Assembly: GCA_964017195.1 (NCBI GenBank)
Contig: OZ024897.1
Location: forward strand, 35,975,036-36,039,035
Source: Siderastrea radians
Taxonomy: Eukaryota; Cnidaria; Anthozoa; Scleractinia; Rhizangiidae
Direction: 5' to 3'
Length of the DNA stretch: 64,000 nucleotides
A program made the position numbers and the translations under genes. Shown in pieces: positions 31,990 to 41,427 of the stretch. Within the stretch, counting starts at the first letter, position 1, and each line of letters starts with the position of its first letter. Below the pieces are notes generated by a model that worked only from the letters and a program-made list of their open reading frames with translations, made no database searches and had not been told where the DNA came from.

Positions 31990-33405
31990 GGACTGGACCC
32001 TGGACTCTGGACTCTGGACTTTTCCCTCTTAAAACTTTATCCCCCCCCCGAAAAAACCTCTTTATCTCCCCCCAAAAAACGTTCCTCCCCCCCCAAAAAA
32101 ATTTCCTTCCCCCAAATAAAAAATTCAACTAAATCGGATTTTTTTCCCTAATAAACAAGTTAGAAGTGTGCGAGTTTCCAACAAATTAAACAACTTTATT
32201 CCCCCCACCCACCTCCTCGAAAAAACCTTTATGTCTCCCCCTAAAAGCTGCCCCCTCCCAAAAAGTCCCCCTCCCCTCTCCCAAATAAAAAAATACAACT
32301 ACATCGGATTTCTGATTGAAAGCGATTGAACAAACACTTGTCGTCTCAATGTTCTTGCACAAATCGGCATTGAAATCACGAACGCCATCGAACGACCCGA
32401 CCCCAATCCTTAAAAAAAAAAACAGTATTTGGCGTGCGAACGTGATTGCATTACACAATAAGCAAAGATCAGATAAAATTCTCTATTCATCGATGCGACG
32501 TGTGCAAGCTCTTATCAGCTGCCAGTGACAATGTTGTTTACCTAAGGTGTTACATTTATTCCTGTTTTCAGTCAAGCATAAAGTATTGTGTCCTTGAAAT
32601 AAATTGCATTTTTTTAGAACGTTACTAGTTCGATGGTCATACTAAAGCTTGTTAATTGCCGCCGCTCAGAGGCTCTTTCCGCCCCCAGATAGGTTCTATT
32701 CACTGACACGTGCAAGGCCTTGCGTACTTTTATCAACTAATCTGATAACAAGCTTTTGAAGTGCGGGCGCGGTGTCCGTGTTCTTTGTCTCATTAACAAA
32801 CGATTTTTAAAAAGCATAAGCGTAATTAACTGTCCAGACAGAGACATTGGTGTCTCAGTTGGCCAAGTTTAGGTGCTGTGATTTCAATTATTTATTAGCA
32901 AAAAACAAGAGACCTTTTCTGCAAGGGAAGGGGCAGCTTTTAGGGGGAGACATAAAGGTTTTTTCGGGGAGGTGGGTGGAGGGGAATAAAGCTGTTTGTT
33001 TGAAAACTCGCACACTTCTAACTTGTTTATTAGGAAAAAACCCGATGTAGTTGAATTTTGTATTTGGGGGAGGGAATTTTGTTTTTTTTTGGGATGGGGG
33101 GAAAGGTTTTTTGGGGGGAGATATAGAGATTCTTTTCAGGGAGGGATAAAGTTTTGGGAGGGGGCAGCTTTTAGGGGGATACATAAAGGTTTTTTCGAGG
33201 AGGTGGGTGAGGGGAATAAAGTTGTTTGCTTGAAAACTCGCACACTTCTAACTTGTTTATTAGGAAAAAAATCCGATTTAGTTGAATTTTTTATTTGGGG
33301 AGGGAATTTTTTTTTGGGGGGGGGGAAGTTTTTTGGGGGGAGATATAGAGGTTTTTTCGGGGGGGATAAAGTTTTAAGAGGGAAAAGTCCAGAGTCCAGA
33401 GTCGA
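31990..33405. mobile_element. Fold-back element with C/G-rich arms
   Basis: The ends GGACTCTGGACTTTTCCCTC (left, about 32006) and its complement (about 33377-33397) begin matching arms at 31990-32330 and about 32915-33405. The right arm contains two tandem ~215-bp units with CCCCC/AAAAAA stretches, AATTCAACTAAATCGGATTT and AAACAAGTTAGAAGTGTGCGAG. The left arm has one and a half. The middle (32330-32915) has no coding content. The G-runs on one strand could form quadruplexes. Confidence 0.8.
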
Positions 33406-35757
33406 AAAATATTGCATACATAATTTAGGCAAAGATCAGTGGAAAGTTAACAATTTTACTTCAGAAATAAATGCAAGTTGCAGTTGAACCTTTTAATTTC
33501 TTACTTCTACCGGCGAATATCCAATACTTTTCAGTGCTCATAAACGGTCAACTTTCTAAAGGGTGCCGTTTTGACGCTCTGCGTGATTTGCGTGACACGC
33601 GACTCTCTTTACTTTGTTTAATTTGTAAGGTTTCAGACGTTTCAGGCAACCACTTACGTTCTTAGTACATTGTATTGTCAAAACAGGAGTCTGCCATCAA
33701 ACGGCGTTTCTTGTATCCACAATATTTTCGTTCGAAATCGGTTTGAACTAGCGTTTATAAACACGACTGAAATAGTTTTGCAACTATATTTATTTCCCCT
33801 GTTATTTGAAGTTGCTTGCTTTGTAATCAAGTCGGCTATAATAATTTTCGTCTTTTTGCTTCACAAATCGACCAAAGTATGTTTACATTGGTAACTTTCC
33901 CACGGTACAAAGTTATTTTTAGCTCACGTGTTTATTTGGAGTCTCAACCTACAGCCGAATAAATTTCGTTTGCTTTACCTTCGAACAGTACGAAAATGTT
34001 CAAATTCAGCTCGCTTTCCAGTAGATCCAACAGGTCTCTGTTAGAATGCTTTGTCACATATCTGTTGTTGTTAATCTTTCGGTACTGTTTCGGTCGGTTC
34101 CAGAAGAAGAATGAATAGTATCCCACAATCCTTTGCATTTTCAACTATATTATCAAAATCTGAAGTGACGTCATCAGTCTCTTGAGGGATCGATGGAATG
34201 AGTTTCCCTCAAATGGCGGCAGCTTCGTTTGTAACGTGTTACAACGGAGAGTATTCTGTTTCGTAATAACGCGTCTGGTCTAGTACTACTGCGTATCAAT
34301 GGAAGAATTTAGTGTTCAGCTGGAAGGTTTTGCCTATGCTGCACTTTATTGCCAGGAAATTCGCTAGTTTCCTCGAAAGTTTGCCCAAATGAAGGGTCTG
34401 ATTGTTCTCGAAGTACATCGACGATCGCTCAGTTGAGAACAGTTCGTCGGCTTGTGCAGTCCTACTTGATTCAAATAAATCGCAGTTGCGACATCGCCGT
34501 GAGTAATATATTGTTAACTGTCTTGTACCGATCATCGATTCGAATTTGTTGCTAAAGACGAGATACAGCGAGTTGTACCCTGTGTTTACCCGAGGATGTT
34601 GTTGATAATTGTAGGCAATATATTCGAAAATCGCTTCCTCGAATTCTTCCTCGAGTAGTTTTTAAATGCATAGGACAATGGACAATTAACTGGAAAAATA
34701 ATTTGCGATCTCGAAGTTTTGTATCAAACTACTTCGACCATTTAAAGTAGAGACATAAATAGTGATATCTGTCACCCATACTCGAGGACAAAGCAACGGC
34801 TAATAACTGGTAATCTTCACGGATCCTTTTGAGCTTATCCAACAAAGCACAAGCAATTAATTCACTCCTTTCTCGCACGGAAAGCACAATAAAGAAAAAG
34901 CGCAATTAAACTCCTTTAACCCTGTTTATTACTCTATTACATTTGTCGCGGAATCGCCATGTGAGTTACAACGTGATACTCGAAACTGCAGGGATTTGGA
35001 CCATTTTCGAACCTTCAGAAATTTGAAACTGTCGGGTCACTAAGGGTCACTATAGTACAAAGTTGTCCAAACGCCTTTTAATTATTCAGATTTTAACTGT
35101 TTCTGTAAATTACTCAAGCATAAAGAGACCTATCATTAACTTTGTGCAAGTCATTGAAGCGGTGGTAACGGATGGCGTGAGACTTTGTTATTCAAATTAT
35201 CTAAAAAACCTATTTCTAATGTGCTAAATTCAAAAGAAACAACACCTATTTCATGATGAAAGTTGCAAGTTTGTGTTTTGAAGTGCGCTATCCTCAGCGA
35301 AACGCTTTATCTGTGAAAAAATCCAAAGCGAAAACAGGCAAAATCCGCCGTGTGTCACAAGACATTCGCCATCTTCATGAAATTCCGTGAGACAAAGGAT
35401 TGTGGGATACCATTCGTTCTTCTTCTGGGTCGGTTCGAGATGTTTCAAGTGTTGCGTTACATTCCTTATAAGGCTGAAATTACAGTTGTCAACTATGCAA
35501 ATTTCTCAACATACGCTTTACACTTTGAGCTATGAATAACCCCGAAATAACGTTTAGTATCTTGTTAAGATTTTACTACATCCATCCTCTAATTCCTTGA
35601 TCACCACTGTGACTTGGATTTTAATACTAGTTTCATTCAAGTTTTTCAGTTTTAAGAATAGCTAGCAACAAGCCGCGCAATTTCCGATTTAGTTTTAATT
35701 GGGTTCATGTTTTATAACACGCACACAAAAATGACACTGCAAATTTTAGATTCGCTG
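33406..35757. other. No gene recognised
   Basis: A CRE-like TGACGTCA occurs at 34165 and a 22-codon frame (MEEFSVQLEGF...) starts at 34299. Neither supports a gene. The rest is AT-rich without exon signals. Confidence 0.4.
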
Positions 35758-35765
35758 TTACCGAG

Positions 35766-35856
35766 TAGCCTGCGTTGCAGCCGGCCCACGCGTTGTCGAA
35801 ACTCGAAACCGTCGATATTCTATACAGGCGGTGTAGAGTGTCTGCGACGCAGGCTA
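35766..35856. mobile_element. 91-bp hAT-like MITE with TTACCGAG duplication
   Basis: The ends TAGCCTGCGTTGCAG and CTGCGACGCAGGCTA are near-perfect complements. TTACCGAG flanks exactly on both sides (35758-35765 and 35857-35864). Confidence 0.85.
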
Positions 35857-36374
35857 TTACCGAGAGATAATCCCGAAAACTTTTATGCTGTTTTACTCTA
35901 CTCTTTTCACTATTGTTATAAACCTGGGCTTTAAATGTTGTTTCTTTCACTGTTAATTAGGGATCGATGTAACGTTAATTTCCACGTTCTGTTCATACAA
36001 CATCTCAAATTGGCAAGTCCGTCTTGTATTTGCTGCTGTGGAAAAATGTACTTCAGCTCAGTAAACACAGGACTACAACGCGAATAAAATCCTGCCAGAC
36101 CTCACGTACACAAAACAGGCATTCGAAGTAGATCCACACTTGCGAATGCAAAACATTTCAAGGCCCGGGGGTCTTACTCCCATAACATTAGCTGTATGGG
36201 TTTGTGCCGCTGATAAGGTAAGACTTTCAGTGTCCCGGTGCACACCCCCACCCATCGTCTCACAGAACATCCCCCCAGCCTCACAAATCGTAAGACAGAC
36301 ATCGCACGTACGTACAACGTCTATAAGCTATCCAGACGTCTATCGTTGATTTTTAGGCTCTGACAGTAGCCATA

Positions 36375-36400
36375 TGACGTCACTAACGTGACGTCATTGG
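36375..36400 (+). promoter_or_regulatory. Paired CRE sites and CCAAT box
   Basis: Two TGACGTCA palindromes (36375-36382, 36389-36396) overlap an ATTGG (CCAAT on the other strand). They lie about 30-50 bp before the small frame at 36427. Confidence 0.5.
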
Positions 36401-36426
36401 CTAAAAAGGAAAGACAAAACACCAAG

Positions 36427-36516
36427 ATGAGTCAGCCGCGCTGGTACGAGAATGTACTCGCAGAGGACGATATTAAAAGAAGAGGAAATTTAACACGCGT
36501 TGCCAGGCGTGCTTGA
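36427..36516 (+). CDS. 29-codon frame below CRE promoter-like sites
   Basis: The frame begins MSQPRWYENVLAEDDIKRRG and ends RVARRA. Its composition is protein-like and the position suits a first exon, but no donor was found. It may be a remnant of a host gene 5' end. Confidence 0.25.
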   Translation: MSQPRWYENVLAEDDIKRRGNLTRVARRA

Positions 36517-36626
36517 TAAACGAGTGCCTGTACAGAATTTACGCCATTGATGGTAGAATGTCAGTCGGCATAATTTCCTCAAATTTATCAGCCACATCTT
36601 ACCAGTGGGTACTTGCTTGTGTTACA

Positions 36627-37982
36627 GTAACCTGCGATCAGGCTCTATTTTCGTTTCGCTCGGTGAAACATTCCGGCGGGAAGGGCGAAACGAAAAATAG
36701 AGCCTGATACAATTCTTCTACGGAACGTCTGCCGCCCACTTTTTTGATTGATTGACATTCAACAAAACGGCCAATCAAAATTTGTTTTGCTTGCACGCTC
36801 CTCAGTATGCAAATTTCCCATATGTGTATGTAATAGCATTCGCAAAAAGTCCTCAAATGTCGGCAAAAATAAGAAAATCACAGGCTACGATAAATCTTGG
36901 CGCAGCGTTCAAATTTACAACTTGAAGGTACGCGCTCCGGCATTGTACATAGTTGCTCTGTCTGAGTTGAAACTGAATGAAAATTCAGAACACGACGTGG
37001 TTGTCATGTACCAAAATATGCTGCATGTTTGAATCCTTTCTCATTTCAGGTGGTATCCGGAAATATTCTCTACGCATTTGTCACCGATTTTCTGCGTAAA
37101 ATACCTTGGGAAATTAAGAGAAATACCTTCAGTTTCACTCTTTAGAAAAAAGATATCAATAAAACCGTTTATAAACAAACGAGTGTTTTGTAATTTAATT
37201 TAGTTCCAGAAGTGATAAATATTTGAGATTACCAGCGAATTTCATCTCTAAACAGCAGCGAATTTCATCTCTAAACAGCAGCGAATTTATTATAAGCCTA
37301 GTCAGATCCTTTGATATCAATGTCAGAGATCATTAAAACGACATTATTAACACTGAATGAATAAACTGAAAGTCTTTATTACTTAGGTAAAAATAAATAC
37401 AGCATTACTATGCTCTCACTAAACATCAGCTTGTCGTTAAGTTTACGGAATTATCGGTTGACTTGTTGATCACTCTTGGCGAAAGATACTTGCTGTTCGT
37501 TTTGTTTCGTAAAACGCGGAAACAACCACTACTCTGCTTATATTTTCAATACTAGCTGAAAGCCTTCAAATGAAAATTTGGAGACACGATGCGATAAAAC
37601 GGGATACATACTTCACTGTTGCTGTACTTCTCTGCTCCGAGTGAGAGACAGCTTGCGTCAAACCGGACGCCATTCTCAGGAGAGAAAGAAATGATGGCAA
37701 TTCTCCTAGAACGACGAGAATATCTTTGAGCGACACGTTTACCTCGGCAGACTTGTTCCTTGGCCAGGCGGTCGGATTGAAAATTGTGAGCAACTCTCGT
37801 AGACAATTTACTTCCGTTGACAGCTCTATTGTTGAAGGGCCAATCAGATTGCGAGATTCCCGCGGCCAAAATTTGGCCGCCGACACGAACTCTTGTGAGA
37901 GATTGTATCAGGCCCTATTTTAGCGAGCGACCCACGTAAGAGAATATGAGAGCGATGCTAAAATTCGGCCTGATAGCAGGTT
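36627..37982. mobile_element. Element with related hairpins at both ends
   Basis: TAACCTGCGATCAGGCTC at 36629 is the inverted counterpart of the sequence at about 37962-37982. At each end the following ~75 bp form a hairpin (ATCAGGC...GCCTGAT; 36637-36712 and 37888-37966). The interior has short AAACAGCAGCGAATTT repeats near 37250 and no supported gene. Two separate MITEs of one family in opposite orientation are the alternative. Confidence 0.45.
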
Positions 37983-38642
37983 AGTGTTACAGTAGCATGG
38001 CTTTTTTAATATACATATACTAATTGTTGTGGTTGGTACCGTGATGCGATATCATGACATTTCCACGCCCCGGATTTTCGCTCTGGTAAACAGAGATCTC
38101 TCATGGTTACAGATGCGTCTAGTATTTTGCCTGTTAGATTCTCAGCGACATTCATTGATAAATAGCTTTTCTGCTATCAAGTTTCCGCTTTTTCCACTCT
38201 CTTAGTTGCTTTTTTTCCTTTTTCGTACTTTAATGGCGCGATTTATTCTTTGATTTTATAAGCGAGTGTCTGCGTCCATCTAGCCGATAATCACTGAATG
38301 CCCTGTTGTTTTCCTCACAGCATGTACGCGAGTTTATTTATAATTGTTTCCGTCATATGAGACGAATTTAAGTTATTCGACCATTTTTTAAAACCGTTTA
38401 GTCTTTTTCTGGATTTTATTCTTCCCCAAGTGACATTTCAGATCAGATCGTATTCTTTCAACCCGCCTGGTTAGTTTTCGAATTAATAAAAACACCCATG
38501 ACATTAAAACAGATTATGACACCTTGCTGGTCTCAAAGGGGACGAAACCTGGTGGGTCTTGAGTTTAGGTATGTTAGGAATCTTAGACAATTTGTCCAAG
38601 AAACTGTTAGAGGTACTTACGGTACGACCCCCTTGCGTCCTC
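37983..38642. other. No gene recognised
   Basis: AT-rich sequence without exon signals. A donor-like ACC|GTAAGTACC lies on the minus strand near 38615-38625, downstream of the zinc-finger exon. Confidence 0.35.
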
Positions 38643-38978
38643 TCACACACAAGGCGTGAATAACTCGCCAATTTGGCTGGAAACTGAAAACGAAGGCATT
38701 ACCCTGGCAGTTTGTTTTGTGATTTCACCCGATGTATCATCCTTGGCAAGTTCTTTGATACTTGAAACGTCGGATTTTTCGTCAAAGAAAAAGAACCAAC
38801 TGTGCTTGGTGTTCACATGTTTCCTGCAGCCACGTTGACTTTTAAATCCATCGTGATCACACGTTTGTATTGGACAGTGATACAAGCTATCTGTTTCTTC
38901 TTTTTCCAAGTGAAGGCGTTTTGGTTTTGGTGATGAGCCATCAATTTTCGACCAGTCAACCTTACCCTTTTTGTTCAT
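38643..38978 (-). CDS. Recombinase-like gene copy 2, 5' zinc-finger part
   Basis: A true ATG at 38978 starts MNKKGKVDWSKIDG, then PKRLHLEKEETDSLYHC, PIQTCDHDGFKSQRGCRKHV and KHSWFFFFDEK, nearly identical in order to the N-terminus of the gene at 24084. Two Cys and two His (C..C..H..H) give a classic C2H2-type finger. After SSQIGE the sequence departs from the family and stops at 38643. The matching 3' part lies 6.6 kb away at 31484-31980, so this is the head of a gene whose middle has been lost or displaced. Confidence 0.7.
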   Translation of the reverse strand: MNKKGKVDWSKIDGSSPKPKRLHLEKEETDSLYHCPIQTCDHDGFKSQRGCRKHVNTKHSWFFFFDEKSDVSSIKELAKDDTSGEITKQTARVMPSFSVSSQIGELFTPCV

Positions 38979-39017
38979 GTCGGACCTCTGAGTGATTCAC
39001 ACAATTTGTTCCACTTA

Positions 39018-39856
39018 CTTAGAACATGGTCACACCCACTCAGCCAATCAGTGTCCAGCATTTCGATGCTCTATATTCCATAAACTGTCTTATATTATGT
39101 AAAGTGGCGGGGGCTTTGAAGCACAGGGAAATTGCGGGGTAAAATTACAGAGAATTTCTGCATTCATTAGTGGTTCTATATAGAGCATACTAATGAGGCA
39201 TTGTTTTCCTTTGTTTGGAAGCCTCATTAGTATGCTCTATATAGAGCATACTAATGACTAAGTAGAAACTACTAATGAATGCTCAAAGTCTGTGAATATT
39301 TACAACCAAATCGATAAAATCAACAGCTTCAACGGCTAGAAACACTCATTATTTTTTGCGTTTCAACAAAAAAAAAATGCAATCTTACGGTATAATAGCA
39401 TAGCAAAAAGCAAATGAAATACGAACTGTTCGGACCTTAATTGAAACAGAAGGACAGACTTGTTTCTCCGTGTTTGCCAAACTACGAGTGTTGTACTTGA
39501 ACTTGACTTAATTTGGCCTCTTGGAGTTTCCTGCGGATTCTCCACTTGCTGGTGTCGGTGGTTGTAACGCCTCGAAGACTGCTTTCACCAGTGTAAATCT
39601 AGAAAATCTTTAGCGGCGATCACTGCCTCGAGTTCCAAATTTCCGTGTATTGGCTCATGGCTGTTTACACACCAACTGCGATAAACCGCGCGGTGAAGCA
39701 CTCTAGAACATTGCACCTCAAAGGCATGCGCACAATAGCGAAAATATCGTAAACAAAATAGCAACGTGATTTCAAGGTGAGAACTAAAAATTTAAAATGC
39801 AAAAATACAATCTGCACGCAAAAACGAAATTCTTCGTGGGTGTGACCATGTTCTAA
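39018..39856. repeat. 22-bp inverted repeat pair with internal hairpin
   Basis: CTTAGAACATGGTCACACCCA at the left is inverted at 39835-39856. Between them lies a strong hairpin (CTATATAGAGCATACTAATG and its complement, 39170-39246). The left copy is about 40 bp upstream of the zinc-finger ATG. No gene is supported in between. Confidence 0.6.
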
Positions 39857-39859
39857 GAC

Positions 39860-39998
39860 GGTTAGACAATGAACGCTCGTGTCCTATGGGATATAGCGTC
39901 CCTAGCAAGATAGAATGCCTCTCGGCCTGCGGCCTCGTGGCATTCTATCTTTGCTCGGGACACTATATCCCTAGAACACTCACGTTCATTGTCTAACC
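39860..39998. mobile_element. 139-bp palindromic MITE
   Basis: GGTTAGACAATGAACG at the left pairs with CGTTCATTGTCTAACC at the right, and pairing continues through CAAGATAGAATGCC to a short loop. Target duplication is unclear. Confidence 0.75.
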
Positions 39999-40374
39999 CT
40001 TACATAGATAGTGAACAAAACACAAAGGCGACAAAAAAAAAAACAATGGCTGCATTGTTCAAGTTTAAACTTGCCCCAACCTGCCCCAACTTGCCCCTGC
40101 TTGCTCAGGCATGTTTCTGCTTGCCACTGTTCATTATTCTTAAGTAAGTTTTTACAAATTTAAGGTGATATATGGCGTTGGTGCGATTATATTCAACCTT
40201 GCCCGGGCAAGTCTATAAGGGCCTCGAAAAGTCTTTAAAAATCTGCTATTGACTCTGCTTCGTGTTGTTTGAAACTTAAAACACTACACCAAATGTTTTT
40301 GTCAATTAAAAAGCGATAAAATCATAGATGGCAAGAAAAGAAGAATGTTTCTGTTGAACAAGATGTACAAAGGA

Positions 40375-40885
40375 ACTGTCATTTCTAAATAGGAACCATT
40401 TTACATAAATAGGAACTAATGGTTAGGAACAAACTGTTCCACGTGCCAATAAAAAGGAACATTTCGTTCAAAACGGAACCGTTAATGGGAACAATTGTTC
40501 CTCAAGTGAATAAAAAGGAACCAATTTTTCAAAGCAGGAACGTAATTAATTGGGAACCAAAGTTCCTCATGTCAGCATAAAGGAAAAGCCACTCTAAAAG
40601 GAACGCATTAATAGGAACAATTGTTCCTCAAGCGATTAAAAAGGACCAAAATGATAAAAGAGGAACAATACCATTGGGAACACCTGTTCCTAGGCAGTTC
40701 ATTTACAAGAACAAAAAGTTCCTTTCAATGTTAAAAATTCGGAACAAAAGGTTCTTTTTAGCTCTAAATGAACACTTTGTTCCTATTTTTAACAGCAATT
40801 TGTTCCTTTTGATGCTAAAAGGACCACTCCAAAGAGGAACAATCATCTCTTAATCGGAACGTTCCCAAAGCAAAAATGGGAACAG
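40375..40885 (+). repeat. GGAAC/GTTCC satellite beside locus 2
   Basis: This is the same kind of array as at 24395-27950, with palindromes such as GGAACAATTGTTCC (40490 and 40616) and GGAACAAACTGTTCC. Confidence 0.85.
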
Positions 40886-41049
40886 TGCTAAAAAATAAAA
40901 GTTAGTTAAAAAGCCACTTAAAGGATGAATAAAACATTCCAAAGCATCTTATGACTCTCTATACTGAACAGATACAACAGCCAAAATTTGATTGATAAAA
41001 TCATGTTACAACATGTTCAAATTTGGAAGTAAAAATTTTGGGAAACGTA

Positions 41050-41052
<3 letters not shown>

Positions 41053-41086
<34 letters not shown>

Positions 41087-41090
41087 AAAA
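41053..41090 (+). repeat. (GAAA)n microsatellite
   Basis: A pure GAAA run next to a short MITE. Confidence 0.9.
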
Positions 41091-41118
41091 GCAGCAACTG
41101 TCCCCTCCCCCGAAGAAG

Positions 41119-41182
41119 CAATCTCGTTCCCAGAGGCTGCATTCCTGACCGTAAATGCGCGCGGGCTCTGGGGACGAGATTG
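41119..41182. mobile_element. 64-bp MITE
   Basis: CAATCTCGTTCCCAGAG and CTCTGGGGACGAGATTG are inverted ends. The flanks CCGAAGAAG and CCCAAGAAG resemble a 9-bp duplication with one mismatch. Confidence 0.6.
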
Positions 41183-41427
41183 CCCAAGAAGCGGAAATGC
41201 ACTTCTTGAAGTATACCTCTTGAAGTGAGGCACGATAAATACGCAAGCGCGACTGCGATTTCCTTTGGTTTTCAAAATGGACGTTGACGGTGTACAAGAA
41301 GAACAGAAATTTGCTGAGGTTTTGTAATGAAACAAGGTTTCCCTGAGGTTAAATTCACGAAGGAGTTTACCTCTTTTCAAGGAAATTACTGCTCTCGTTT
41401 CGACGACTGTCTACGCCGAGTTCCTAG

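Noticed and set aside
32888..33487. Long G/F/P-rich frames
   Set aside because: They arise from G-runs and C-runs in the fold-back arms and have no domain-like pattern.
24395..40885. CRISPR-like array of spaced short repeats (GGAAC)
   Set aside because: The repeats are 5-14 bp near-palindromes with irregular spacing in a eukaryotic genome, so it is a satellite, not a CRISPR array.
40992..41380. Frames over (GAAA)n and a MITE near the 4E-T homologue
   Set aside because: Microsatellite translation and MITE sequence only; the likely first exon starts at 41428.
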